In this document: piece after piece, positions 1 to 7,470 of the stretch | How the letters are laid out: every line of letters starts with the position of its first letter | How positions within the stretch are numbered: the stretch's first letter is position 1 | Assembly: GCA_013153455.1 (NCBI GenBank) | Contig: JAADEK010000112.1 | Span: 1 to 13,458, forward strand | Direction of reading: 5' to 3' | DNA: 13,458 nucleotides | Origin: Aquificota bacterium | GTDB lineage: Bacteria > Aquificota > Aquificia > Aquificales > Aquificaceae | Made by a program: the position numbers and the translations under genes | Notes under the pieces: generated by a model | Databases searched by the model: none | Told to the model about the DNA's origin: nothing | What the model saw: only the letters and a program-made list of their open reading frames with translations

Positions 1-19
1 AAAACTTATAATCTATCAT
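1..19 (-). CDS. Start of a further phage gene, cut by the window edge
   Basis: On the minus strand an ATG at 19-17 overlaps the TGA stop of the terminase fragment (TGATG arrangement) and opens a frame beginning M-I-D-Y-K-F before the window ends. In Mu-like phages the gene after the terminase (gp28) is the portal protein (gp29, DUF935), so a portal gene would be expected here. Only six codons are visible, so the identity is inferred from gene order alone and the reading frame could be spurious. Confidence 0.3.
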
Positions 20-522
20 CACAGCCACCTCAGCCGCAGCAGTCTAAAAACGTTAGCTTTCTCAAGGCTTTTGGCTGCGTGCAGGGCAAGGACTATAGCC
101 CAAAAGCGGTCGGCGTGTGAGTCTTTTGTGGAACCTTCTATCTTAATGTTCCCTGAAGGGGTTAAAGTTTTTCTTACCGAATGTAAGTCCTCCCTTAGGT
201 CGGCGTCTTCCGGTATCCTTATAAGACGGTCTTGGAATTTGATTCTCATAAGTTCGGCTAATTCCTCTTTAGTTTTAGCAGTAAAGTAAACCGGCTGGAT
301 TTTATCCCCCCACTTTTGCTTTAGCTCCTCCGCTAACTGCATGCCTATTCCCGTTTCGTCTAGAGCCAACCGGCGGGCGTATTGGGCGTAATGGTCTATA
401 ATTGCGAACTGTTCCTTAAAGGTTTTGTTTTTTAAGACTTCCAGCCTCCTCAAGTAAAGCACGTCCCCGAGCCTCTCTAAAACCGCTATAACTGTTAGGT
501 CGTTTCGGCGGGCAACGTCCAC
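19..522 (-). pseudogene. Truncated phage terminase large subunit (Mu gp28-like), C-terminal nuclease domain
   Basis: Terminase large subunits pump and cut phage DNA during head filling, with an N-terminal ATPase and a C-terminal RNase H-like nuclease. Only the nuclease half is present: 167 residues from a GTG at 522. The acidic residues expected for the metal site are visible as D2 (in GVDVARR), D55 (in LALDETGIG) and D138 (in HADRFWA). The frame is open upstream to 636 without ATG, GTG or TTG, and the codons just before the GTG encode G-D-L-Y-I-G, which completes the first beta strand of the nuclease fold. The GTG therefore falls inside the domain and is unlikely to be the ancestral start. 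No Walker motifs occur upstream, where host pgpA begins instead. Codon use (TTA, AAA, GAA, ATT) differs from the neighbouring genes. I read it as the broken end of a prophage. The family call is fairly secure; whether the remnant is expressed is unknown. Confidence 0.72.
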
Positions 523-608
523 ACCGATGTAGAGGTCTCCTATTACCTTTAGATTTACGAGCTTTAAGCTGGATGTTACCGAGACTTTACTACGTATATG
601 TCTCCGTT

Positions 609-626
609 TCCCCTGGAGGCAGGGGA
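609..626. repeat. Perfect 7-bp inverted repeat with 4-base loop
   Basis: TCCCCTG-GAGG-CAGGGGA forms a GC-rich hairpin in the spacer between the terminase fragment and pgpA. No T-run follows on either strand, so it is not a standard intrinsic terminator. It lies where phage-like sequence gives way to host sequence and about 40 bases upstream of the probable pgpA -10 element, so it could be an operator, a decayed terminator or a junction scar. No function can be assigned. Confidence 0.5.
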
Positions 627-666
627 CCTGGCTACTTTAAACCCGTAGTTCTTAAACAGATAGTAG

Positions 667-672
667 TATCCT
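667..672 (+). promoter_or_regulatory. Putative -10 element for pgpA-mqnD-trmI
   Basis: TATCCT lies 8 bases before the pgpA ATG. No convincing -35 box or Shine-Dalgarno sequence is seen. If used, transcription would begin within a few bases of the start codon. Confidence 0.33.
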
Positions 673-680
673 ATCTTACT

Positions 681-1118
681 ATGTCCCTACTCCTTGAGTT
701 CATAGCTACGGGTATGTTCGTCGGGAAGCTCCCCTTCGCCCCGGGGACGTTCGGGACGCTTCTCGGTATACCCTTGGTTTTGATTCTTAGCGTTGACAGG
801 ACGGTTTACCTCGTCGGGTGTGCGCTTTTGTTCTTTCTGGGGTGGGCGAGCGCGGAGTTTATGGTGAGACAAACGGGGCAGGAAGACCCGGAGCAGGTCG
901 TCGTTGACGAGATTCTCGGGTATGCGCTCGTCTTTTTGTTCGTTGAGCCGACCCCGCTTAACCTCGCCCTCGGTTTTTTCCTCTTTCGGGTTGTTGATAT
1001 ACTGAAGCCTTTCCCCGTGGGTCTCTTTGAGTCGTTCCCGGGGGGGCTTGGTGTGATGCTTGACGACACGGTGGGGGGACTGCTCGTATCCGTTTTTATG
1101 TATCTACTGCTACAATAA
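681..1118 (+). CDS. pgpA: Phosphatidylglycerophosphatase A
   Basis: A membrane enzyme that removes phosphate from phosphatidylglycerophosphate to give phosphatidylglycerol. The 145-residue protein carries the family signatures in order: PGTFGT at 21-26, the acidic stretch DPEQVVVDEILG at 69-80, RVVDILKPFP at 103-112 and GGLGVMLDDTVGG at 121-133 with the paired aspartates D128 and D129. Hydrophobic segments around 28-55, 80-102 and 131-145 fit an integral membrane protein. The frame is open upstream to an ATG at 573, but those 36 residues (rich in Pro, Gly and Tyr) resemble nothing in the family, while the ATG at 681 gives the usual N-terminus shortly before PGTFGT. The stop overlaps the next ATG (TAATG), so pgpA leads an operon with mqnD and trmI. 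Confidence 0.92.
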   Translation: MSLLLEFIATGMFVGKLPFAPGTFGTLLGIPLVLILSVDRTVYLVGCALLFFLGWASAEFMVRQTGQEDPEQVVVDEILGYALVFLFVEPTPLNLALGFFLFRVVDILKPFPVGLFESFPGGLGVMLDDTVGGLLVSVFMYLLLQ

Positions 1119-1963
1119 TGGGTATGAAGATTCGCATAGCCCACAGCCCCGACTCCGACGACGCCTTTATGTTCTACCCCCTCGTGAAGGGACTCGTTGA
1201 TACGCAAGGGCTTGAGGTTGAGCACGTTCTGGCGGACATAGAGACCCTCAACCGGGAAGCCCTGAAGGGAACGTATGAGCTTTCCGCCATATCCTTTCAC
1301 GCATACCCTTACGTCGCGGACAAGTATGCGGTTCTGCCGAGCGGGGCGAGCGTAGGGGACGGATACGGACCCGTGGTGGTGGCAAGGAGCGAGCTTCCCA
1401 CGTTGAGGGGAAAGCGCGTGGCGGTTCCGGGAAAGCTCACGACCGCATACCTCACCCTGAGGCTCTACGAGCCGGAGTTTGAGGCGGTTGAGATGCCCTT
1501 TGATGAGGTCATAGAAGCGGTCAAGAGGGGGGAGGTTGACGCGGGACTCGTCATCCACGAGGGACAGCTTACCTACAGCGACAGCGGGCTTGTGAAGCTC
1601 GTTGACCTCGGGGAGTGGTGGAAGGAGCGCTACTCCCTCCCCCTGCCTTTGGGGTGCAACGTTGTCAGGAAAGACCTCGGCAGGGAGACGATAAAGAAGA
1701 TAGAGAAGCTCATGAGACAGAGCGTTGAGATGGCGCTCAAAAACAGCGAGGAAGCCCTCTCTTACGCCCTCCCCTACGCGAGGGAGCTCCGAAAGGACGA
1801 AAAAAGAACGCGCAAGTTCGTCGGGATGTATGTAAACGAAAGGACGCTCCACGCGGACCCCCAAACGCGTGAAGCGGTTCGCCTCCTTCTTCGCCTCGGG
1901 AAGGAGAAGGGTATACTGAAGGCGGAAGTTCCCGAGAAGATATTCACCGATGAGCTATTTTGA
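1118..1963 (+). CDS. mqnD: 1,4-dihydroxy-6-naphthoate synthase (futalosine pathway)
   Basis: MqnD converts cyclic dehypoxanthinyl futalosine into 1,4-dihydroxy-6-naphthoate, a late step of the futalosine route to menaquinone-type quinones. The 281-residue protein has the periplasmic-binding-protein-like fold of the MqnA/MqnD family. Features that favour MqnD over MqnA are AHSPDSDDAFMFY at 8-20, DIETLN at 40-45, SGASVGDGYGPVVVAR at 75-90, VPGKLTTAY at 103-111, GLVIHEG at 143-149 and LGEWW at 164-168. H147 matches the histidine proposed as catalytic base in Thermus MqnD. The ATG at 1118 overlaps the pgpA stop; a second ATG two codons on (1124) is an alternative. The 3' end overlaps trmI by 14 bases. 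The other mqn genes are not in this window. Confidence 0.9.
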   Translation: MGMKIRIAHSPDSDDAFMFYPLVKGLVDTQGLEVEHVLADIETLNREALKGTYELSAISFHAYPYVADKYAVLPSGASVGDGYGPVVVARSELPTLRGKRVAVPGKLTTAYLTLRLYEPEFEAVEMPFDEVIEAVKRGEVDAGLVIHEGQLTYSDSGLVKLVDLGEWWKERYSLPLPLGCNVVRKDLGRETIKKIEKLMRQSVEMALKNSEEALSYALPYARELRKDEKRTRKFVGMYVNERTLHADPQTREAVRLLLRLGKEKGILKAEVPEKIFTDELF

Positions 1964-2699
1964 GGAAGGGCAGTTTGCGCTCATACGCTACGAGGACAAG
2001 AAGTTCCTGAAGAAGCTCCAAAGGGGTCATTCCCTGAACGTCCGAAAGGACGTCCTGAAGTTTGACGAGGTTATAGGAAAACCCCACGGTGTGAAGATTG
2101 GAAAGTTTGAGCTCTTTCCCCCCACGCTTGAGGACATCATACTCCTCGGGTTTGAGAGAAGAACCCAGATAATATACCCAAAAGACGCCTTCTACATAGC
2201 CCATAAGCTCAACCTGAACCAAAGGTCGCGCGTCCTTGAGTTCGGGACCGGGAGCGGTGCCCTTTGCGCGGTTCTCGCGAGCGTGGCGGGGGAGGTATGG
2301 ACGTACGAAAGGAGCGAGGAGTTTTACAAAACCGCCCTCAGGAACTTCAAACGGTTCAAGATAGAAGGAAACGTAAAGTTTCACAACGAGGACTTCCTGA
2401 ACGCGGACGTTCCCGAAAACTACTTTGACGCTGTTTTTGTGGACGTGAGGGAGCCACTCCCGTATCTGAAGAAGGTTCACGGGGTTCTAAAGCCGGGGGG
2501 CGTTGTGGGCTTCCTACTCCCGACCGCGAATCAGGTCATACAACTCTTGGAAGCGCTCGGTGAGCTCTTCGGGGGGACGGAGGTTCTTGAGATACTACAG
2601 CGCCACTACAAAACCCTCCCCGAGCGCTTCAGACCCGAGGACCAAATGGTAGCCCACACCGCTTACCTCACATTCGCGCGAAAACTCACCCCCTCTTGA
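1950..2699 (+). CDS. trmI: tRNA (adenine-58-N1)-methyltransferase
   Basis: TrmI uses SAM to make m1A at position 58 in the T-loop of tRNAs, a modification that stabilises tRNA in thermophiles; the enzyme is a homotetramer. Over 249 residues the order is typical: a small N-terminal beta domain (about 1-75), then a Rossmann-type methyltransferase with motif [11 protein letters not shown] at 96-105, the ribose-binding acid E120, the motif IV aspartate D165 (DVREP, where relatives have DLPEPW or similar) and the C-terminal signature [18 protein letters not shown] at 228-245. The ATG at 1950 lies inside the last codons of mqnD in another frame (14-base overlap), implying translational coupling. 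The 3' end overlaps the tail of mutS on the opposite strand by 14 bases. Paralogous archaeal/eukaryotic Trm6-Trm61 types are less likely given the length and C-terminus. Confidence 0.9.
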   Translation: MSYFEEGQFALIRYEDKKFLKKLQRGHSLNVRKDVLKFDEVIGKPHGVKIGKFELFPPTLEDIILLGFERRTQIIYPKDAFYIAHKLNLNQRSRVLEFGTGSGALCAVLASVAGEVWTYERSEEFYKTALRNFKRFKIEGNVKFHNEDFLNADVPENYFDAVFVDVREPLPYLKKVHGVLKPGGVVGFLLPTANQVIQLLEALGELFGGTEVLEILQRHYKTLPERFRPEDQMVAHTAYLTFARKLTPS

Positions 2700-5238
2700 G
2701 TGCTTTCAACCTTTCTTTTAGTCGCGCGAGGAAAACAAGCGCGTCAAGCGGTGTCGTATTCGCTATATCAAGTGACTCAATCTCACCAAAGAGCTCCTCA
2801 CACCCGCACCTTTCCTTTTCAAACATATCCTCCAAAACTTCAACGACGCCCCTTCGGGGCGTATCTTTTTCAAGCTCGCTCAAAATTCTCCTCGCCTCAT
2901 CTATGACCTCCGGGGGAAGACCCGCGAGCGACGCAACGTCAACACCGAAACTCCCCTCCGCTTTGCCCTCGCTGAGGATGTAAAGGAACCTCACCCCTTC
3001 TTTGTCTCTCTCCACCCTCATGTGGTAATTCCTCACGCCCCTTACCTTCCCCTCAAGCTCCGTAAGCTCAAGAAAGTGCGTAGCGAGGAGCGTCTTCGCC
3101 CCCACCCTTTCGGATATATACCTCACGATAGCCTTCGTTATCGCTATCCCGTCGTAGGTGGACGTTCCCCTTCCTACCTCGTCAAGGATGATGAGACTTC
3201 TCTCCGTTGCGTTGTTCAGGATACTCGCGACCTCAAGCATCTCGTTCATAAACGTGGAAACGCCGAGCGCGAGTATATCACCCGAGCCTATGCGCGTAAA
3301 AAGACCGTCTATAAGGGGTATACGGGCACTCTTCGCGGGAATGAAGCTACCCATGTGAGCGAGCAAGACCAAAACACCCACCTGCCTTATGTAGCTTGAC
3401 TTTCCCGCCATGTTCGGACCCGTGATTATGTGTATAAAGGCGTCGCGCGTGAGGTGCGTGTCGTTGGGGACAAAGTCCCTGACGAACTCCTCTATGAGCG
3501 GGTGCCTGCCCTCCTCTATGAGGAGCTCATACCCCTCGTGAACCTCGGGCTTTACCCAATTCTTCTCAAGAGCGACCTGAGCGAGGGACTGAACGACGTC
3601 AAGCTCACCCACCGCGTGAGCGACCCTCCCCACCTTCTCAAGCTCACCCAGAACCCTCTCCCTCAGCTTTGTGTAAATCTCGTATTCAAGCTCGTTTATC
3701 CTCGTCTGGGCGGAGAGAATCTTCTCCTCAAGCCTTTGGAGCTCGTCCGTTGTGAAGCGCTCCGCGTTTGAGAGGGTCTGGCGCCTCCTGAAGTAGGGGG
3801 GAACGAGCCTGAGGTTAGCCTTCGTCACCTCTATGTAGTAGCCCATCACCTTGTTGTATCCGATTTTTAAACTCCCTATCCTCGTCTCGCGCCTGAGCCT
3901 GCTCTCGTATTCCTTCAAAAGACGCTCCGCGTTTTCCCGAACGAACCTGAGCTCGTCAAGAAACGGGTCAACTCCCTCCTTTATAAGACCCCCCTCCTTT
4001 ACGTGAATCGGGGGCTCGTCCACCAAAACCCGCTCTATCTCCCGCGCAACGTCGCTCATATCAAGAAGCTCCTCCCCCGCGCGCGAAAAGAGCGGGGACT
4101 CAAGCCCGGATATAAGCTCCCTGAGCCTTCCGACCCTCATCAGGGCTTCCTTAAGCTGGACCAGCTCCCGCGGTGAAGCCATACCCGAGCTTATCCGGGA
4201 AACGAGCCTCTCAAGGTCGGGCATACCCTCAAGGAGGGAGCGTATACCCGAGAGTTTTTCCCTTTTATTGAGAAGCTCCTCTACCGCGGACTGCACCTCC
4301 TGTATCCTGCTTTTGCTCCTGAAGGGGTTGAGCAGGCGAAAGCGGAGCCTCCTTTTCCCCATACCCGTAAGGGTCCTGTTTATGATTCTGAAAAGTGAGA
4401 GGTCTTTCCTTCCCTCAATGCTCTCAAGTAGCTCAAGACCCTTCACCGCCTTTACGTCAAGCCTCACGTATCCCTCGTCACGGTGGGGTTTTGGTCTCGG
4501 TATGAGCGGGGTAAAGCTCTTTTGAGTTCTCTTCGCGTAGAGGTATACCGCACCGAGGGAAAGGGCGAACTCCTCCCCCTCAAACCCGAAAGCCCTTACG
4601 CTCCTTGCGTTAAAGTCCGAAAGGAGCTCCCCCGCCCCCTCCTCAAAGAACTCCTCATCAAGCTCCGTCGTGTAAGCGCCGAGAACCTTCCTGAGGTCTT
4701 CCGGGAGGGACTGCCCGCGGGGGATGAGGAGTTCCCTCGGGTTGAACTTTGAGAGAAGGTCAAGGAGTTCATTCTCCCTTGCCCTCGCGCCTATGAACTC
4801 ACCGACCGCGAGGTTCAAAAAGGAGACGTAGTATTCCCTTCCCCTCTTCAGGACGCAAGCGAGTCCCCCGCTCTCTTTCTCAAAGTAAGTCCCGGGGGTT
4901 ATTACCCTCACGACCTCGCGCTTAACAAGTCCCCGAGCCTTTGAAGGGTCCTCAACCTGCTCACATATGGCTACCTTGTAGCCCTTCTCAACGAGCTTCC
5001 TTATGTAGTTGTGCGCGGAGTGATACGGGACACCGCACATGGGTATCCTCTCCCCGCTCTTTCCCGCGGGACGGGATGTGAGGACGAGACCCAGCTCCTT
5101 TGAGCCGACAAACGCATCCTCGTAGAAAAGCTCGTAAAAGTCCCCGAGCCTAAAGAGGAGCAAACAATCGGGATAAGCCCTCTTGAAGCTGTGATACTGG
5201 GCGAGCATAGGGGTAAGCTCTTTCTCCTCTTTCCCCAT
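2686..5238 (-). CDS. mutS: DNA mismatch repair protein MutS
   Basis: MutS binds mismatches and small loops as a dimer and uses ATP to recruit MutL. The 850 residues are the usual length for a MutS1. The mismatch-reading Phe-X-Glu motif is F34-Y35-E36 in GDFYE. The C-terminal ATPase has Walker A GPNMAGKS at 607-614, Walker B LIILDE at 682-687 followed by the signature [10 protein letters not shown], and ATHFLEL further on. The intact FYE motif separates it from MutS2, and there is no Smr domain. The ATG at 5238 gives a conventional N-terminus and faces a short divergent promoter region shared with the protease gene. The 3' end overlaps trmI. Because GATC is absent from this window, strand choice by a Dam/MutH-like mark seems unlikely; a MutL endonuclease route is the expected alternative (inference). 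Confidence 0.97.
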   Translation of the reverse strand: MGKEEKELTPMLAQYHSFKRAYPDCLLLFRLGDFYELFYEDAFVGSKELGLVLTSRPAGKSGERIPMCGVPYHSAHNYIRKLVEKGYKVAICEQVEDPSKARGLVKREVVRVITPGTYFEKESGGLACVLKRGREYYVSFLNLAVGEFIGARARENELLDLLSKFNPRELLIPRGQSLPEDLRKVLGAYTTELDEEFFEEGAGELLSDFNARSVRAFGFEGEEFALSLGAVYLYAKRTQKSFTPLIPRPKPHRDEGYVRLDVKAVKGLELLESIEGRKDLSLFRIINRTLTGMGKRRLRFRLLNPFRSKSRIQEVQSAVEELLNKREKLSGIRSLLEGMPDLERLVSRISSGMASPRELVQLKEALMRVGRLRELISGLESPLFSRAGEELLDMSDVAREIERVLVDEPPIHVKEGGLIKEGVDPFLDELRFVRENAERLLKEYESRLRRETRIGSLKIGYNKVMGYYIEVTKANLRLVPPYFRRRQTLSNAERFTTDELQRLEEKILSAQTRINELEYEIYTKLRERVLGELEKVGRVAHAVGELDVVQSLAQVALEKNWVKPEVHEGYELLIEEGRHPLIEEFVRDFVPNDTHLTRDAFIHIITGPNMAGKSSYIRQVGVLVLLAHMGSFIPAKSARIPLIDGLFTRIGSGDILALGVSTFMNEMLEVASILNNATERSLIILDEVGRGTSTYDGIAITKAIVRYISERVGAKTLLATHFLELTELEGKVRGVRNYHMRVERDKEGVRFLYILSEGKAEGSFGVDVASLAGLPPEVIDEARRILSELEKDTPRRGVVEVLEDMFEKERCGCEELFGEIESLDIANTTPLDALVFLARLKERLKALKRG

Positions 5239-5247
5239 AAGATTATG

Positions 5248-5275
5248 AATTTAGCTAATGGCGGGCTAAAGACAA
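5248..5275 (-). promoter_or_regulatory. Putative mutS promoter
   Basis: On the minus strand TTGTCT (5275-5270) and TAAATT (5253-5248) are separated by 16 bases, a sigma-70-type arrangement. The -10-like box ends 9 bases before the mutS ATG, leaving room for only a very short leader. Confidence 0.4.
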
Positions 5276-5276
5276 A

Positions 5277-5285
5277 TGCTATACA
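5277..5285 (+). promoter_or_regulatory. Putative extended -10 element for the protease-transporter operon
   Basis: TGCTATACA fits an extended -10 element (TGnTATAAT type) with no clear -35 partner. It ends 9 bases before the ATG at 5295. The whole divergent spacer with mutS is only 56 bases, so the two promoters interleave. Confidence 0.45.
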
Positions 5286-5294
5286 ATTAAGAAG

Positions 5295-5948
5295 ATGTTC
5301 ACAAAGCCCGAGGACATCATCCTCACGATACCCGCTCTTATGATAGCGGTGATTCTTCACGAGGTAGCCCACGGCTGGGTTGCTTACAAAATGGGAGACC
5401 CAACCCCGAAGGAGGCGGGAAGGCTCACGCTCAACCCCATACCCCACATAGACCCCCTCGGGACGATAATACTTCCCGGTCTTTTGATGCTCGCGGGCTC
5501 ACCAATCGTATTCGGTTGGGCAAAGCCCGTCCCGATAAATCCCATGAACTTCAAAGACCTCAGGAAGGGTATGTTTCTCGTATCAATAGCGGGGATAAGC
5601 GCCAACCTCGCATTGGCGGTTCTTTTCGGTCTTATAAACAGGGCGCTCAGACACATCCTCCCTCTCGTTCCGGAACAGCTCGCTGGCTTGCTCGTAATCC
5701 CCCTTCTGATATTCACGACAAAAACCGTCCTTATCAACCTCGTCCTTGCGCTCTTTAACGCGATACCCATACCTCCCCTTGACGGAAGTAAGGCTCTGAT
5801 GAGCTTCCTCTCATACCGCTACTGGGAGCTTTTTTACCGCTTTGAGCAATACGGCTTTATAATCATAACGGTTCTGCTCTTCACGGGAGTCCTTCAGAGC
5901 ATCATAATGCCACCCCTCGTTTTCCTCTACAGGCTCATACTCGGATGA
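5295..5948 (+). CDS. Minimal site-2 (M50) intramembrane metalloprotease
   Basis: Site-2 proteases cut membrane-embedded substrates using zinc. The zinc motif is HEVAH at 22-26 inside the first membrane segment (H22 and H26 ligands, E23 catalytic). The third ligand is expected to be D163 in the conserved NAIPIPPLDGSK stretch (155-166). About five to six hydrophobic segments are visible, at roughly 8-30, 55-73, 93-117, 128-157 and 183-213. At 217 residues it is the short form with neither PDZ nor CBS domain, like many bacterial and archaeal M50 proteins of unknown substrate; it is not RseP. The stop overlaps the following transporter start (ATGA), so the two are probably co-translated. The substrate cannot be predicted. 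The function is certain at the level of family only. Confidence 0.88.
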   Translation: MFTKPEDIILTIPALMIAVILHEVAHGWVAYKMGDPTPKEAGRLTLNPIPHIDPLGTIILPGLLMLAGSPIVFGWAKPVPINPMNFKDLRKGMFLVSIAGISANLALAVLFGLINRALRHILPLVPEQLAGLLVIPLLIFTTKTVLINLVLALFNAIPIPPLDGSKALMSFLSYRYWELFYRFEQYGFIIITVLLFTGVLQSIIMPPLVFLYRLILG

Positions 5949-6838
5949 GGGACGCCCTTTTTTTATTTCTCCTCTCCCTGTTTTCCCTTCTGGGTCTCAC
6001 GTTCCCCGAGTTTTTCTCAAGTTTAAAGCCCTTTGTCGTTCCGCTCCTTACGCTCGTCATGCTCTCAATGGGTTTGACACTGAGGGCTGGGGACTTCGGT
6101 TTTGTCCTGAGAAATCCCCACCTTATACTCCTCGGCGCACTCGCTCAGTATACGGTTATGCCGCTTTGCGCCTTTTTACTCGGTAAGCTCTTCGGGCTTG
6201 AGGGTGAACTTTTTGCGGGTCTTGTCCTCGTCGGTTCCTCACCGGGCGGAACCGCTTCAAATGTGATAACCTTCCTCTCGGGGGGTGACCTTTCGTATTC
6301 GGTTTCCATGACCGTCGTCTCAACCCTCATCTCGCCCTTGGCTACACCGCTTTGGACTTACATACTCGCTGGGAGGGTCGTTGAGGTTGACTTCGTCGGT
6401 ATGGTTCTCGCGACGATAAAGCTCGTCGTTCTTCCCGTCCTCGGGGGTATGCTCCTGAGGAGGTTCTTTGGCGACTTTACAAAGAGGGCGGAGGGGCTTT
6501 TGTCCCTTGTGGCGATGCTCTCAATATCCGTAATCGTCGGTGTGATACTCGCGACGAGCGGTGAGCTACTGCTTCGGACGAGTTTGTCGCTCCTTACCGC
6601 GGTTTTGATTCACATCATTTGCGGTTTTTCACTCGGGTTCTTGCTCGGCGTGCTTGCGGGACTTGACAAAAGGCGCGCAAAGACCCTCTCGGTTGAGGTA
6701 GGCATGCAGAACTCAGGTCTTTCCGCTGTTCTCGCGCTTGAGTTCTTCTCCCCCGCTTCCGCCCTTCCTTCCGCTCTCTTTAGCGTCCTTCAGAACATCC
6801 TCGGTGTCTTTCTTTCCCTTCTCTTCAGGAGGATTTAG
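5945..6838 (+). CDS. Bile acid:sodium symporter (BASS) family transporter
   Basis: A secondary transporter of the BASS/ASBT fold, about nine to ten membrane segments over 297 residues. Compared from memory with the Neisseria ASBT structure, the sodium-site residues are all present at a constant offset of nine: Q68, S105, N106, S119, T123, E251, V252, M254 and Q255. They lie in AQYT, the GGTASN loop at 101-106, and EVGMQNSG at 251-258. It should therefore be sodium-coupled. The solute is unknown: bacterial relatives carry organic anions such as keto acids or pantothenate rather than bile acids. Arsenite (Acr3) transporters are related but have different motifs. The gene is ATGA-coupled to the protease. 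Its last 126 bases lie opposite the tail of the AtpZ-like gene, yet this part encodes the conserved last two membrane segments. Confidence 0.88.
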   Translation: MRDALFLFLLSLFSLLGLTFPEFFSSLKPFVVPLLTLVMLSMGLTLRAGDFGFVLRNPHLILLGALAQYTVMPLCAFLLGKLFGLEGELFAGLVLVGSSPGGTASNVITFLSGGDLSYSVSMTVVSTLISPLATPLWTYILAGRVVEVDFVGMVLATIKLVVLPVLGGMLLRRFFGDFTKRAEGLLSLVAMLSISVIVGVILATSGELLLRTSLSLLTAVLIHIICGFSLGFLLGVLAGLDKRRAKTLSVEVGMQNSGLSAVLALEFFSPASALPSALFSVLQNILGVFLSLLFRRI

Positions 6839-7051
6839 TTTCCTCTCTATGCGCTTTAGGTCCTCATACGCGTTCTTGAAACCCGCTATGATGCCTATGA
6901 GGAAGAAGAACATAAGACCCCACGGTCTTGTCTTTGTCCCGAACCAGTTCTCCGTCGCCCAATCAAACCCGAGACCCACGAGCACACCCGCTATAATCCC
7001 CCCCACTATGTTGAGCCCTACCGTAAGAGCGAGAACGTATTTAGAGTTCAT
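6713..7051 (-). CDS. AtpZ/AtpI-family small membrane protein
   Basis: A 112-residue protein with two predicted membrane segments (about 6-28 and 44-59) linked by a short loop, then AGFKNAYEDLKRIERK, which is typical of the AtpZ/AtpI family (PF09527). Members are usually encoded next to F-type ATP synthase genes and are linked to Mg2+/Ca2+ uptake or assembly of the c-ring. Here no other atp gene is nearby; it is the last gene of thiO-archease-atpZ. Its ATG overlaps the archease stop (ATGA). Residues 72-112 form a charged Lys/Glu/Gly-rich tail encoded entirely opposite the 3' end of the BASS transporter gene, so the tail may be a recent extension by read-through into antisense sequence. The identity of the core is probable; the function of the tail is unknown. 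Confidence 0.75.
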   Translation of the reverse strand: MNSKYVLALTVGLNIVGGIIAGVLVGLGFDWATENWFGTKTRPWGLMFFFLIGIIAGFKNAYEDLKRIERKLNPPEEKGKKDTEDVLKDAKESGRKGGSGGEELKRENSGKT

Positions 7052-7470
7052 ATGTCAAAAATCACCTCCGCTTCGTAGTATCCGTCCTTTTTCTCAATCT
7101 TAAGCCTGTGGTATGTCGCAGCCTTTATAACGAGCTTCGGGGGGTGGCGACGGGGGTCGTAGCGCTCACCCTTCAGCCGAACCCTTACCTCGTTCTCCTT
7201 GAGCTCAAGAACCTCGCACCCCGACGCCACGAACTTCTTCGTCTCGTGAAGAACGAGAGCCTCGTTTATGATGTCCGCCAGGAGAAAGGGAAGCTCGTTC
7301 CGGGCGGAAATCTCGTAAGACTCCTTCTCCTCAACCTTATCTATGTCGGTAATCTCGTTGAAGGTTGCGAGAAGCGCGGAGCAAAAAAGCTCCTCAAGCG
7401 TTTTCGCCCTCACACGTATACCCGCCTCCGCGGTTATGTCGTAAACGGGCTCGTAGTTTAACCTCTTCAT
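7048..7470 (-). CDS. Archease (activator of the RtcB RNA ligase)
   Basis: Archeases are small acidic proteins that help the RtcB RNA ligase load guanylate and turn over. The 140-residue length is normal. Family traits are the N-terminal TAEAGIRVRAKTLEELF region (14-29), KAATYHRL at 116-123 and the terminal VIFDI with D139. The usual His-Thr-Ala-Asp near the N-terminus reads Ile-Thr-Ala-Glu here (12-15), a conservative change at the aspartate. The gene overlaps thiO upstream and the AtpZ-like gene downstream, each by the ATGA arrangement. No rtcB is in the window, so the ligase must be elsewhere if the pairing holds. Confidence 0.82.
   Translation of the reverse strand: MKRLNYEPVYDITAEAGIRVRAKTLEELFCSALLATFNEITDIDKVEEKESYEISARNELPFLLADIINEALVLHETKKFVASGCEVLELKENEVRVRLKGERYDPRRHPPKLVIKAATYHRLKIEKKDGYYEAEVIFDI

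Noticed and set aside
609..626. Inverted repeat as an intrinsic terminator
   Set aside because: No T-run follows on either strand and no gene ends just before it.
573..680. In-frame N-terminal extension of pgpA from the ATG at 573
   Set aside because: The added 36 residues match no PgpA feature and overlap the phage-junction spacer; the ATG at 681 gives the normal family start.
523..680. CRISPR repeat, attachment site or tRNA in the phage-host spacer
   Set aside because: There is no second repeat copy, no tRNA-like fold and no flanking duplication that I could find; only one inverted repeat is supported.
806..1864. Long open frame on the minus strand opposite pgpA and mqnD (352 codons)
   Set aside because: It is antisense to two genes with clear family motifs, has no recognisable domain, and arises from the biased codon use of the plus-strand genes.
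3022..3771. Open frames on the plus strand inside mutS
   Set aside because: They are opposite conserved MutS ATPase and core sequence and show no protein features of their own.
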